Positions 1-8,681 of a stretch of DNA of 64,000 nucleotides are shown piece by piece; within the stretch, counting starts at the first letter, position 1; each line of letters opens with the position of its first letter. The DNA is from Vibrio metoecus (GTDB taxonomy: Bacteria; Pseudomonadota; Gammaproteobacteria; Enterobacterales; Vibrionaceae): assembly GCF_009665255.1 (NCBI RefSeq), contig NZ_CP035686.1, positions 1,116,001 to 1,180,000 of the forward strand, read 5' to 3'. The translations under genes were made by a program, and so were the position numbers. The notes beneath the pieces were generated by a model that saw only the letters and a list, made by a program, of their open reading frames with translations, did no database searches and had not been told where the DNA came from.

Positions 1-228
1 GTGGCGAAGTTGCCAGAGGGTATTAATTTCAGACATATTTTTGCAGTATCTGTATTGTGTGGGATTGGTTTTACCATGTCGATTTTCATTTCATCACTGG
101 CTTTTGGCCAAGTGAATGAAGCTTATGACACCTACGCGCGTTTGGGGATTCTGATGGGATCTACCACGGCAGCACTATTGGGTTATGCATTGCTGCGCCT
201 CTCTTTACCGCTGAAATCTGCACAATAA
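1..228 (+). CDS. nhaA: Na+/H+ antiporter NhaA, C-terminal end (cut by window edge)
   Basis: This is the last 75 codons of a gene that begins left of the window; the GTG at base 1 is an internal valine codon, not a start. The peptide carries the NhaA C-terminal signature LCGIGFTMSIFI followed by ASLAFG-like and LGIL(M/V)GS segments, matching the last two membrane helices of E. coli NhaA as I remember it. NhaA is an inner-membrane electrogenic antiporter that exchanges two protons for one sodium ion in pH and sodium homeostasis. A hairpin terminator follows at 252-277, so the gene is transcriptionally separate from the polyamine genes downstream. Confidence 0.93.
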   Translation: MAKLPEGINFRHIFAVSVLCGIGFTMSIFISSLAFGQVNEAYDTYARLGILMGSTTAALLGYALLRLSLPLKSAQ

Positions 229-251
229 TCACTATGATTTGGTGAGCATAA

Positions 252-277
252 TGCCTCCGCACTGCGGGGGCATTTTT
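252..277 (+). terminator. Rho-independent terminator after nhaA
   Basis: A GC-rich inverted repeat (TGCCTCCGCA paired with TGCGGGGGCA, with G-U pairs) is followed by TTTTT. It lies 23 nt past the nhaA stop codon. Confidence 0.85.
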
Positions 278-433
278 GTATCGCTTTGATTCTCTTCGAT
301 GAAAGATAGATGTATACAAAGTTTGTATGGCAAAAGGGATTTGGCTTATAACGTTTTATGTCAATTTTACTATGCAACTGATGCGAATAATTATTAAAAA
401 CGATTGCGCTTGACTTTCTTTTTATGATAAGGT

Positions 434-602
434 TCGCGCCAATCTCGGACTGAGCTTCTGGGGGACACGCGTGGTGACCATTCAGGCTGATTGTGACACC
501 ACGTAGGGTAGGTATCGACAAGTCCTTTTGTCGATAGACGGGATACTCTTGCTGCGGGGCAGCATGTGCATGGGATACCCAACATTGAACTCACTTAATT
601 TA
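434..602 (+). ncRNA. Candidate DABA-DC-AT cis-regulatory RNA motif
   Basis: A non-coding stretch with several clean hairpins lies 210-380 nt upstream of the diaminobutyrate aminotransferase/decarboxylase gene. Stems seen: CGTGGTG 470-476 with CACCACG 497-503; TATCGACA 513-520 with TGTCGATA 529-536; TGCTGC 550-555 with GCAGCA 559-564. GGGTA/GGGATAC-type motifs recur at 506, 540 and 572. From memory, a conserved RNA structure named the DABA-DC-AT motif was predicted computationally upstream of this gene in Vibrionales. Position and structure fit, but I could not run a covariance model. Its ligand, if any, is unknown. A perfect AT palindrome (AATAATTATT) lies just upstream at 386-395. Confidence 0.5.
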
Positions 603-812
603 TACGCACTAATCAGCTTTGTACTTCCTCTATGCCCTGTTCAACAGGACAGTAGCATTACTGAACCTTGATTCTCTGATTTAGCAATTCGTCATCCAAA
701 CGATGACCCACATTCCGGCTTGCCTATGCGCAAACGCGGAGCATTTTGCTATTCGCCATTTCCATAACCTAAACCGGAAAGGCGGAAACGAATCATCTCA
801 AGGGGAAAAAAG
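603..812 (+). promoter_or_regulatory. Structured 5' leader before the DABA aminotransferase/decarboxylase gene
   Basis: These 210 nt hold no convincing ORF but contain more inverted repeats: CCTG/CAGG around 638-650, GTCATC 691-696 with GATGAC 702-707, and TTCCGG 713-718 with CCGGAA 774-779. The last pair would bring distant parts of the leader together just ahead of the ribosome-binding region (AAGGGG, 801-806). This may be the expression platform of the upstream RNA element. That is inference from complementarity only. Confidence 0.35.
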
Positions 813-3698
813 ATGAGTACAGCCTTTGAAGTCGATAACCACATCGCAACTCTATTTTCAAATCAAGTGCCGTTATTAGACGGTCTTTACGATCTCACGC
901 CAGACCAAGTGCTGCTTGATCAAGCTGCGCATGAATCTGAAGTGCGTTCCTATCCACGTCGTATTCCTATTGCCATTAAGCAAGCCTATGGCTGTTTGGT
1001 GGAAGATACACGTGGGCAGATTTTCTTGGACTGTCTAGCAGGCGCAGGTACCTTAGTGCTTGGCTATAACCATCCAGAAATCAACCAAGCACTGAAAACA
1101 CAACTCGATTCTGGTTTGCCATACCAAACGCTGGATATCGCAACCGAAGCGAAAACCCATTTCATCAAAACCGTGAAAGGCTTTTTGCCTAAAGCGTTGG
1201 GTGAAGATTGTGTGATCCAGTTCTGTGGCCCATCGGGTGCGGATGCGGTTGAAGCAGCAATCAAGCTAGCCAAGCAAACCACGGGTCGTAACACCATGTT
1301 TGCCTTCCGCGGTGCTTACCACGGTATGACTAACGGTACTATGGGGATGATGGGTAACCTCAATACCAAGGCGCGCCGTACGGGCTTGATGTCCGATGTG
1401 CATTTTATGCCTTTCCCATACAGTTTACGCTGTCCGTTTGGTTTAGGTGGTGATGAAGGCGCGAAAGCCAGCATCCGTTACATTGAACGTCTGCTGAATG
1501 ACGATGAAGCAGGGATCATGAAACCTGCTGCAATCATCGTTGAACCAGTACAAGGTGAGGGGGGGGTTATCCCTGCGCCGGCATTCTGGCTGCGTGAACT
1601 GCGCCGCATTTGTGATGAGCACGGCATCCTGTTGATCTTTGACGAAATCCAATGTGGTGTAGGCAAAACAGGCCACAACTTTGCATTTGAAGAGTCCGGC
1701 ATTATTCCTGATGTGCTTTGCTTATCAAAAGCGATCGGCGGCGGTTTACCCATGTCGATTCTGGTTATCAACAAAAAGCACGACACATGGCGTCCGGGCG
1801 AGCACACCGGAACCTTCCGTGGCAACCAGCTTGCAATGGTATCTGGCGCCAAAGCGCTTGAAATCATTCAGCGTGATAACCTCGTTGAGCACGCGCGTAT
1901 TGCGGGTCAATACCTACGCGCTGGCCTAGAAAAAATCCAAAGCCGAGTCAACTGTGTTGCCGAAGTACGTGGAAAAGGCTTGATGCTCGGTCTTGAGATT
2001 AAAGATCCAAGCGGCGAACTGAACAAGTTTGGTGAGCCAAAATCAGCACCACAACTGACACTGGCAATTCAACGTGCGGCACTTGAGCGCGGCTTGATGG
2101 TAGAAAAGGGCGGCCGTGATGGCTCCGTGATTCGTTTCTTGCCACCAGTCATCATCTCGTTTGAACAGCTCGATTTCGCTTTACGCGTGCTTGAAGAAGC
2201 GATTCTTGCTGCAGGTGGCGGCAAAAAAGATCCTGAGCAAGTTAACCAAGAGTGGAAAAAACACTTTATTCATACTGGCCACATGGGCAGCCAAGAGTTC
2301 TCACAAGTGATGAACCATACGACCGCTGCGATGAAAGCCGTGTTTGAAGAAGTAAAAGCACCTTACTCAGGTCTTGACCCTAAAGTGCTGGAAGAAGCGA
2401 TTTACGCGGTGGATCTGGATAACAAAAATGCGTCATTAAAAGAGGTTATCTCTGAAACCGCAGAGTTGATCGCGAAAAACTCCATCATGGTTCAACACCC
2501 TGACTGTATCGCGCATTTGCACACGCCACCCTTAATGCCTTCCGTTGTTGCTGAAGCCATTATTGCGTCATTGAACCAATCCATGGACTCATGGGATCAA
2601 TCTTCTGCAGCAACCTTTGTTGAGCAGAAAGTGGTGGATTGGATGTGTGAAAAGTATGAACTGGGCGCGCAAGCGGACGGTATTTTTACCAGCGGTGGCA
2701 CGCAAAGCAACCAGATGGGCTTAATGCTGGCTCGTGACTGGATCGCCGATAAGCTCAGTGGCCATTCAATCCAGAAATTGGGTCTACCTGAGTATGCGGA
2801 CAAACTGCGTATTGTGTGCTCGAAGAAATCTCACTTCACGGTACAAAAATCGGCATCTTGGATGGGGCTAGGTGAGAAAGCAATTCTTGCCGTTGACGCA
2901 CTACCTAATGGCACGATGGATGTGACTAAGCTTGAAGCTGCGGTTAAACAAGCCAAAGCTGAAGGGCTGATTCCCTTTGCCATTGTGGGTACCGCAGGCA
3001 CTACCGACCACGGTGCGATTGATGATCTGGTGACGATCGCCGATGTGGCTGAGAAGCACGCACTCTGGATGCATGTGGACAGTGCTTATGGCGGTGCGTT
3101 AATCCTGAGCAGTCATAAGGATCGCCTCAATGGCATCGAGCGTGCTCAATCCATCAGTGTTGATTTCCATAAGCTGTTTTTCCAAACCATCAGCTGTGGC
3201 GCATTGCTGCTGAAAGACAAGCATAACTTTAAGTACCTGCTGCACCATGCAGACTACTTAAACCGTGAGCACGATACGTTACCAAACTTGGTCGATAAGT
3301 CGATTTCGACCACCAAACGTTTTGATGCCCTAAAAGTATTTATGACCATGCAAAACGTGGGACCTAAACAACTGGGCGCCATGTACGATCATCTGCTCGC
3401 TCAAACCAAGCAGGTGGCGGAACTGGTACGTCAGCATCAAAGCTTCGAGCTTTTGGCTGAACCATCTTTGTCTACCGTGTTATTCCGCGCGGTAAATGAG
3501 CAAGCTTCTGATCTGGATGAACTGAACAAAGTGGTTCGCCTTCAGGCGCTGGTACGTGGTGTCGCTGTGCTTGGCGAAACCATAGTGGATGGCAAAACGG
3601 CCTTAAAATTCACAATTTTGAACCCATGTTTGACGATGTCGGATTTCGACTCTCTACTGGCTAAAATTGAAACTCTAGCGGTTGAGCTAGCGGACTAA
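813..3698 (+). CDS. Fused L-2,4-diaminobutyrate:2-oxoglutarate aminotransferase / L-2,4-diaminobutyrate decarboxylase
   Basis: A 961-aa bifunctional cytoplasmic enzyme that starts norspermidine synthesis. The N-terminal class III aminotransferase (about residues 40-455) converts aspartate semialdehyde to 2,4-diaminobutyrate. The C-terminal group II decarboxylase (about 480-961) then makes 1,3-diaminopropane. Both PLP lysines are visible: K306 in SKAIGGG after the DEIQCGVGKTG motif, and K787 in DFHK after HVDSAYGG. The two halves are separate proteins in Acinetobacter and Haemophilus-type pathways; the fusion is typical of Vibrio. AAGGGG precedes the ATG. It is first of a set with the carboxynorspermidine dehydrogenase 13 nt downstream and nspC beyond. 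It is probably controlled by the structured leader upstream. Confidence 0.95.
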   Translation: MSTAFEVDNHIATLFSNQVPLLDGLYDLTPDQVLLDQAAHESEVRSYPRRIPIAIKQAYGCLVEDTRGQIFLDCLAGAGTLVLGYNHPEINQALKTQLDSGLPYQTLDIATEAKTHFIKTVKGFLPKALGEDCVIQFCGPSGADAVEAAIKLAKQTTGRNTMFAFRGAYHGMTNGTMGMMGNLNTKARRTGLMSDVHFMPFPYSLRCPFGLGGDEGAKASIRYIERLLNDDEAGIMKPAAIIVEPVQGEGGVIPAPAFWLRELRRICDEHGILLIFDEIQCGVGKTGHNFAFEESGIIPDVLCLSKAIGGGLPMSILVINKKHDTWRPGEHTGTFRGNQLAMVSGAKALEIIQRDNLVEHARIAGQYLRAGLEKIQSRVNCVAEVRGKGLMLGLEIKDPSGELNKFGEPKSAPQLTLAIQRAALERGLMVEKGGRDGSVIRFLPPVIISFEQLDFALRVLEEAILAAGGGKKDPEQVNQEWKKHFIHTGHMGSQEFSQVMNHTTAAMKAVFEEVKAPYSGLDPKVLEEAIYAVDLDNKNASLKEVISETAELIAKNSIMVQHPDCIAHLHTPPLMPSVVAEAIIASLNQSMDSWDQSSAATFVEQKVVDWMCEKYELGAQADGIFTSGGTQSNQMGLMLARDWIADKLSGHSIQKLGLPEYADKLRIVCSKKSHFTVQKSASWMGLGEKAILAVDALPNGTMDVTKLEAAVKQAKAEGLIPFAIVGTAGTTDHGAIDDLVTIADVAEKHALWMHVDSAYGGALILSSHKDRLNGIERAQSISVDFHKLFFQTISCGALLLKDKHNFKYLLHHADYLNREHDTLPNLVDKSISTTKRFDALKVFMTMQNVGPKQLGAMYDHLLAQTKQVAELVRQHQSFELLAEPSLSTVLFRAVNEQASDLDELNKVVRLQALVRGVAVLGETIVDGKTALKFTILNPCLTMSDFDSLLAKIETLAVELAD

Positions 3699-3711
3699 AG
3701 GTAAGGGAACT

Positions 3712-4956
3712 ATGTCTATTCTACAGATTGGTGCAGGCGGCGTAGGTTGGGTTGTGGCACACAAGGCCGCACAAAACAACGACGTGCTGGGTGATATTAC
3801 TATTGCATCTCGCTCGATTGCGAAATGTGAAAAAATCATTGAGTCGATCAAAGGTAAAAACAACCTTAAAGATTCTTCCAAGAAACTAGAAGCGCGTCAG
3901 GTTAACGCGGACGATACTGAATCACTGGTGAAACTGATTAATGAAGTAAAGCCAGATTTAGTGATCAATGCTGGGCCACCATGGGTTAACGTTGCCATTA
4001 TGGAAGCGTGTTACCAAGCGAAAGTATCCTATTTGGATACTTCCGTTTCGGTTGATTTATGCTCTGAAGGTCAGCAAGTTCCGGAAGCGTACGACGCACA
4101 ATGGGCGTTTCGTGACAAATTCAAGCAAGCAGGGATCACTGCGATTTTAAGCGCGGGTTTTGATCCGGGTGTTGTCAGCGTATTTGCTGCCTACGCTGCG
4201 AAATATTTGTTCGATGAAATCGACACTATTGATGTGTTGGACATTAATGCCGGCGATCATGGCAAGAAATTCGCGACCAACTTTGATCCTGAAACCAACT
4301 TGTTGGAAATTCAGGGTGATTCCATCTACTGGGATGAAGGTGAGTGGAAGCGCGTACCTTGCCATACTCGTATGCTGGAATTTGATTTTCCTAAATGTGG
4401 AAAATTCAAAGTTTACTCTATGTCGCACGACGAGCTGCGTTCACTGAAAGAGTTTATTCCTGCTAAGCGTATTGAATTCTGGATGGGCTTTGGTGATCGC
4501 TACCTGAATTATTTCAATGTGATGCGTGATATCGGTTTATTAAATCCAGAGCCACTGACTTTGCATGATGGTACGGTCGTTAAACCACTGCAAGTGCTGA
4601 AAGCAATGCTTCCTGATCCAACCTCGTTAGCACCGGGTTACAAAGGGCTCACTTGTATTGGTACTTGGGTGCAAGGTAAGAAAGATGGTCAAGCGCGTAG
4701 CGTGTTCATCTACAACCATGCCGACCATGAAGTTGCTTACCACGATGTGGAGCATCAAGCGATTGCTTATACCACTGGCGTGCCAGCAATTACGGCAGCG
4801 CTGCAGTTTTTCCGTGGTGAGTGGGCTGAACTAGGTGTATTTAACATGGAACAGCTCAATCCAGATCCATTCCTAGAAACTATGCCATCTATCGGTTTAG
4901 GTTGGGATGTGATGGAGCTTCAGCCGGGTCAACCTGATATTCAAATCGTGAAATAA
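3712..4956 (+). CDS. Carboxynorspermidine dehydrogenase (saccharopine dehydrogenase family)
   Basis: A 414-aa cytoplasmic NADPH-dependent enzyme of the saccharopine dehydrogenase-like fold. The N-terminal Rossmann motif is GAGGVG at residues 7-12, followed by a SRS segment typical of the family near residue 30. In Vibrio this enzyme condenses 1,3-diaminopropane with aspartate semialdehyde to carboxynorspermidine, supplying the substrate of NspC. The gene begins 13 nt after the aminotransferase/decarboxylase stop with a GGTAAGGGA ribosome-binding site, so the two are cotranscribed. A hairpin terminator separates it from nspC. Homologues are often annotated only as saccharopine dehydrogenase; the neighbours on both sides make the polyamine role much more likely. 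Confidence 0.93.
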   Translation: MSILQIGAGGVGWVVAHKAAQNNDVLGDITIASRSIAKCEKIIESIKGKNNLKDSSKKLEARQVNADDTESLVKLINEVKPDLVINAGPPWVNVAIMEACYQAKVSYLDTSVSVDLCSEGQQVPEAYDAQWAFRDKFKQAGITAILSAGFDPGVVSVFAAYAAKYLFDEIDTIDVLDINAGDHGKKFATNFDPETNLLEIQGDSIYWDEGEWKRVPCHTRMLEFDFPKCGKFKVYSMSHDELRSLKEFIPAKRIEFWMGFGDRYLNYFNVMRDIGLLNPEPLTLHDGTVVKPLQVLKAMLPDPTSLAPGYKGLTCIGTWVQGKKDGQARSVFIYNHADHEVAYHDVEHQAIAYTTGVPAITAALQFFRGEWAELGVFNMEQLNPDPFLETMPSIGLGWDVMELQPGQPDIQIVK

Positions 4957-4993
4957 TGCACGCAGAGTGTGAAAACCTCCGTGATTAATTCTA

Positions 4994-5025
4994 AACAGCT
5001 ATAGCCAAATGGTTATGGCTGTTTT
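4994..5025 (+). terminator. Intra-cluster terminator between carboxynorspermidine dehydrogenase and nspC
   Basis: An imperfect inverted repeat AACAGCTATAGCCA / TGGTTATGGCTGTT is followed by a T-rich run. It lies within the norspermidine cluster, so nspC either relies on read-through or has its own promoter. Confidence 0.7.
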
Positions 5026-5081
5026 TCCATTTTTGCTATAGGCAAGCATGAATGGAAACATTGCAGGAAATAGGAACTGAC

Positions 5082-6215
5082 ATGCAAAAAAATGAATTAA
5101 AAACCCCGTACTTCATGATTGATGAAGCAAAACTCATCGCTAACCTCGAAATTGCTAAGCACCTGAAGGAAATTTCGGGTGTGAAGATGGTGTTGGCACT
5201 GAAGTGTTTCTCAACGTGGGGTGTTTTTGACATCATCAAACCCTATCTGGATGGCACAACCAGCTCTGGTCCCTTTGAAGTGAAACTGGGCTATGAAACT
5301 TTCGGCGGTGAAACCCACGCTTATTCAGTTGGTTACAGTGAAGACGATGTGAAAGAAGTCGTCGACATCTGCGACAAAATGATCTTCAACTCTCAATCTC
5401 AATTAGCGGCATACCGTCATTTAATTGAAGGTAAAGCATCTCTAGGCCTGCGTATCAACCCCGGCGTCAGCTATGCAGGTCAAGACCTTGCTAATCCCGC
5501 GCGTCAGTTTTCACGTTTAGGGGTACAGGCCGATCATATTGATGAACGTGTGTTTGATACTATTGATGGCGTCATGTTCCATATGAACTGTGAAAACAAA
5601 GATGTGGATGCGTTCATTGGTTTATTGGATGCGATTTCAGAACGTTTTGGTCGTTACCTCGATAAACTCGATTGGGTTAGTTTAGGTGGGGGCGTATTCT
5701 TTACGTGGCCGGGGTACGATGTCGATAAGTTGGGTGCAGCATTGAAAGCGTTTGCGGAGCGTCATGCAGTTCAACTTTATCTTGAGCCGGGTGAAGCTGT
5801 CATCACCAAAACGACCGATCTTGTAGTGACAGTTGTAGACATTGTGGAAAACGGGATGAAAACCGCGATTGTTGATTCAGCGACGGAAGCGCACCGTTTA
5901 GACACATTGATTTACAAAGAACCCGCTTCAGTGTTAGAAGCCAGTGATAATGGTCAGCACGAATATGTGATCGGCTCTTGTTCTTGCTTAGCCGGCGATC
6001 AATTCTGCGTAGCTAAGTTTGATGAGCCATTACAGGTCGGGCAACAACTGCACATCCTAGATAGCGCAGGTTACACCATGGTCAAACTCAATTGGTTTAA
6101 CGGCCTGAAAATGCCGTCTGTGTATTGTGAACGTCAAAATGGTGAGATACAAAAAATCAACCAGTTTGGCTATGAAGATTTCAAACGCACTTTATCTCTG
6201 TGGTCTATCCAATAA
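5082..6215 (+). CDS. nspC: Carboxynorspermidine decarboxylase NspC
   Basis: A 377-aa PLP enzyme of the alanine-racemase fold (fold III) decarboxylase family that converts carboxynorspermidine to norspermidine (and carboxyspermidine to spermidine) in the cytoplasm. The PLP lysine is K41 in LALKCFSTWG; HMNCENKD, LEPGEA and the SCSCLAGD active-site segment are present. I chose the ATG at 5082 because GGAAATAGGAA precedes it and the protein then starts MQKNELKTP, as in known Vibrio NspC. The in-frame ATG at 5052 would add ten residues with a poor ribosome-binding site. In V. cholerae, loss of nspC reduces biofilm formation (literature). Confidence 0.95.
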   Translation: MQKNELKTPYFMIDEAKLIANLEIAKHLKEISGVKMVLALKCFSTWGVFDIIKPYLDGTTSSGPFEVKLGYETFGGETHAYSVGYSEDDVKEVVDICDKMIFNSQSQLAAYRHLIEGKASLGLRINPGVSYAGQDLANPARQFSRLGVQADHIDERVFDTIDGVMFHMNCENKDVDAFIGLLDAISERFGRYLDKLDWVSLGGGVFFTWPGYDVDKLGAALKAFAERHAVQLYLEPGEAVITKTTDLVVTVVDIVENGMKTAIVDSATEAHRLDTLIYKEPASVLEASDNGQHEYVIGSCSCLAGDQFCVAKFDEPLQVGQQLHILDSAGYTMVKLNWFNGLKMPSVYCERQNGEIQKINQFGYEDFKRTLSLWSIQ

Positions 6216-6262
6216 AATCCTGGATAGGGTAGGAGGTCAATTAATACCGTTTCTTACCAATA

Positions 6263-6292
6263 AAAAAGCCGTGAAAAATCACGGCTTTTTTA
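6263..6292. terminator. Bidirectional terminator between nspC and the OmpA-family gene
   Basis: AAAAAAGCCGTGA pairs with TCACGGCTTTTTT around a short AAAA loop. The A/T runs on both sides make it suitable for both the plus-strand nspC transcript and the convergent minus-strand OmpA-family/TolC transcript. Confidence 0.9.
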
Positions 6293-6306
6293 TCTCATAT
6301 CAGCAA

Positions 6307-6945
6307 CTACATCGGAAGCGTTGTAAAAATTGTCCACTCTTTGACAACTTCACCTTTATATCCAACAACGGTTGCCGTAACGCGGCGGTTACGAGCGTGA
6401 CTCACATCATCGGTACCATCTGCTTCCAAAACGCTATCACCGTATCCGACAATGTTCAGGCGCTCTGGCGTCACTCCATAACGCAGTAATTGGTCACGAA
6501 CTGCTTCTGAACGCAGCTTAGAGAGTGCTAGGTTATGTTCTGCGCTACCTACTTTGCTCGCGTAGCCTTGTAACTCAATAGATGTTGAAGGATAGGTTTG
6601 CAAAAACTCAGCCATTTGACGGATTTGCGTCAAAAATGCGGGTTCAATTGCGCTAGAATCATTGGCAAACAAAATGTGCAATTGCTGCATTTGTGATGCC
6701 TTAATAAAAGTTCCGCAACCGTCATTATCAATCTCAGAGCCTTTCGGAGTATCAGGGCAGAGATCGCGAGCATTAATCACACCATCCTTATCATCGTCTT
6801 TCAGATCAGCAATTTGATCAGCAAGCGGAGTCGCACGGTAGTCGTACTCATCACTCTCATGTTTAATGTATTCGTCTTGATTGGCGAAAGCAGAGGTTGT
6901 AACGGTACAAATAAATAGTGGCAGAGCCCATGATTTGATTGACAT
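6307..6945 (-). CDS. OmpA-family lipid-free outer-membrane/periplasmic protein next to the adhesin exporter
   Basis: 212 aa. A Sec signal peptide (cut after AFA, residue 22) is followed by a short calcium-binding thrombospondin type 3-like stretch (DDDKDGVINARDLCPDTP, then DNDGC) and a C-terminal OmpA peptidoglycan-binding domain with the IELQGYAS, NLALSKLRSEAV and VGYGDS motifs. There is no N-terminal OmpA beta-barrel, so it probably tethers something to the cell wall. The gene starts one base past the stop of the TolC-like gene and must be cotranscribed with it. The pair is transcribed away from frhA. I infer a supporting role in adhesin secretion or anchoring; its exact function is not shown by sequence. 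Confidence 0.88.
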   Translation of the reverse strand: MSIKSWALPLFICTVTTSAFANQDEYIKHESDEYDYRATPLADQIADLKDDDKDGVINARDLCPDTPKGSEIDNDGCGTFIKASQMQQLHILFANDSSAIEPAFLTQIRQMAEFLQTYPSTSIELQGYASKVGSAEHNLALSKLRSEAVRDQLLRYGVTPERLNIVGYGDSVLEADGTDDVSHARNRRVTATVVGYKGEVVKEWTIFTTLPM

Positions 6946-6946
6946 A

Positions 6947-8260
6947 TTAGTACTCCACCTTCGCTGTCCATTCCTGAGGAATATCCACTCTCAAGGCATC
7001 CAATAAGTTACCCGATGCATTCATCACTCTATATTTGGCATATTGCTCGGAGTATTTAGCATCCAAATAGTCTTTACGGGCTTCAAACAGTTCATTCTCC
7101 GTGTTCAACAGATCGAGCAGGGTACGCTGGCCTATTTGATATTGCTTACGATAAGCCACCACGGTTTTTGAAGCGGAATCCACATGATCGGCCAAAAACT
7201 CTTTTTGTTGCAGAGTGAGATCGAGAGCACTCCATGACAAGCGAAGCCCTTCCTCAACCGTACGGAAAGTTTTTTCACGTAAATCTTTCGAGCGGTTTAG
7301 TTGATAAGCTGCACTTTCAGTGCGATCACTATCACTGCCACCATTATATAGGTTGTAGCGCAGACGCAACATCGCGCTAAATTCATCGCTGCTACCTTCT
7401 ACACCACCGGCATCATTACGCCAGCTTTGTGCGGCTTCAAAGGAGAGTGTTGGGTAATTAGGGGCTTTTGACTGCTTATATTGGAAACGAGCGGCATCCA
7501 CATCCGCTTGTGACACTTTAATCACAGGGTGATGTGCTTGAGCCAGCTCTAACGCCTTTTCTACAGAAGAGGGTATGGCATTTTCGTCAGCACGAGGAAA
7601 CTCCAGAGTTAAAGGTTCTTGCCCCACGAGACGGCGAAATTGGGTATGTATATCCAAAAGATTATTTTGTGCAGCAAGCAAGTTACTGTGTGCTTTTGCT
7701 AAACGAGCTTCAACCTGTGTCACATCAGCGGTAGAACCAATACCAGAGTCCGCACGCTTTTTAATATCACGATAAATCGCTTTGTGAATCGCAAGATTAT
7801 TTTCAGACAAGGTTAGAATTTCATGAGCTTTAGTTGCATCAAGATAGATTTTGCTTACTTCTAAAGCCATGTTCGATGCATCTGCCAATAATTGGTAACG
7901 ATCCGCTTCGGCTTCCGCTGCCGTTCTATCCATATCATTGAGTGTTGCAGAGCCATCCCAGATCAATTGAGTCAGTGTCAATGTTGCATCTTTTCGTGTT
8001 AAATCCGTATTTCTATTACCGCTAGATTCTGCAGGATTGATAGATTCGTAACCGATGCCCGCATCAAGATCGATTTTTGGCAAATAAGCCCCTGATGATG
8101 CATCGGCATCATATTCGCGACTTTTAAATTGATTAAATGCGCTTTTTAGCTCCGGATTGGATGCCAACGTGATGGATACCGCTTGCTCCAACGTTTGCGC
8201 AGAAACCGGATTGCTCAATGCGATAGCGAGCGCAATCGCTTTTAATGGTAATCCTTTCAA
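6947..8260 (-). CDS. TolC/LapE-type outer-membrane factor of a type I secretion system
   Basis: 437 aa with a signal peptide ending near residue 22 (NPVSA) and two repeats of the outer-membrane efflux protein domain (about 30-220 and 235-420): long helices rich in A, L, E and Q with NPEL and GIG-type motifs. TolC-like trimers form the outer-membrane and periplasmic channel through which type I-secreted adhesins leave the cell. The gene is divergent from frhA, so it is probably the dedicated exit pore for that adhesin. The inner-membrane ATPase (LapB-like) and adaptor (LapC-like) are not in this window. The downstream OmpA-family gene follows with no gap. Confidence 0.9.
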   Translation of the reverse strand: MKGLPLKAIALAIALSNPVSAQTLEQAVSITLASNPELKSAFNQFKSREYDADASSGAYLPKIDLDAGIGYESINPAESSGNRNTDLTRKDATLTLTQLIWDGSATLNDMDRTAAEAEADRYQLLADASNMALEVSKIYLDATKAHEILTLSENNLAIHKAIYRDIKKRADSGIGSTADVTQVEARLAKAHSNLLAAQNNLLDIHTQFRRLVGQEPLTLEFPRADENAIPSSVEKALELAQAHHPVIKVSQADVDAARFQYKQSKAPNYPTLSFEAAQSWRNDAGGVEGSSDEFSAMLRLRYNLYNGGSDSDRTESAAYQLNRSKDLREKTFRTVEEGLRLSWSALDLTLQQKEFLADHVDSASKTVVAYRKQYQIGQRTLLDLLNTENELFEARKDYLDAKYSEQYAKYRVMNASGNLLDALRVDIPQEWTAKVEY

Positions 8261-8681
8261 AAACGTTCTCCCCAGTGTGGGTCATTACTCAATGAATGAC
8301 CTTTAGTCTAATCCAGATTCATTATCATTTATAAGACATATAGGACATTTGACGTCAACATTATGACGCACGCGAGAAGCGTATCACATATTTACCTAAA
8401 TAAACCCCTGTGAACTAGCCATAACGATGTAAACTAAAAGTGTTAAAACATTTCAGTTGTGGATGATTTTGGAATAAAGTTAACACTTCCAAAGTGTTGT
8501 GGTGTGATTTTAGTTCAGAATTTATGTTGTTGCCAGATGAAACGACAAGGTTTTTATGCCTGCGGTGTAAGGATTTAAACATGTTTTTAACTAAAGTTAG
8601 CATTTATCTGAACTGATTTCGTGGCGAAGGAAGAGTGTCAATTATCAACACACTCAAAAGTATTAGGGTCTGAGGCTTTAT
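8261..8681. promoter_or_regulatory. Divergent promoter region between the TolC-like gene and frhA
   Basis: This 421-bp, AT-rich region contains no convincing ORF. It holds a perfect operator-like palindrome at 8482-8498 (AACACTT, 3-nt spacer, AAGTGTT). At 8592-8619 there is a possible sigma-28-like promoter, TAAAGTTA then ACTGATTT with a 12-nt spacer; the match to the flagellar consensus TAAAGTTT/GCCGATAA is good in the first half and poor in the second. FrhA is reported to be under flagellar regulation in V. cholerae, so the second element deserves testing. A GAGG ribosome-binding site precedes the frhA ATG. Confidence 0.4.

Noticed and set aside
434..602. A cyclic-di-GMP (GEMM) riboswitch, 6S RNA or tmRNA
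   Set aside because: The conserved blocks of those RNAs, as I know them, are absent. Position points to the DABA-DC-AT motif instead.
1478..1867. A 129-codon minus-strand ORF within the aminotransferase gene
   Set aside because: Antisense shadow of a highly conserved coding region; no translation signal.
5052..5081. An N-terminal extension of nspC
   Set aside because: Weak translation signal and no family similarity. The ATG at 5082 fits better.
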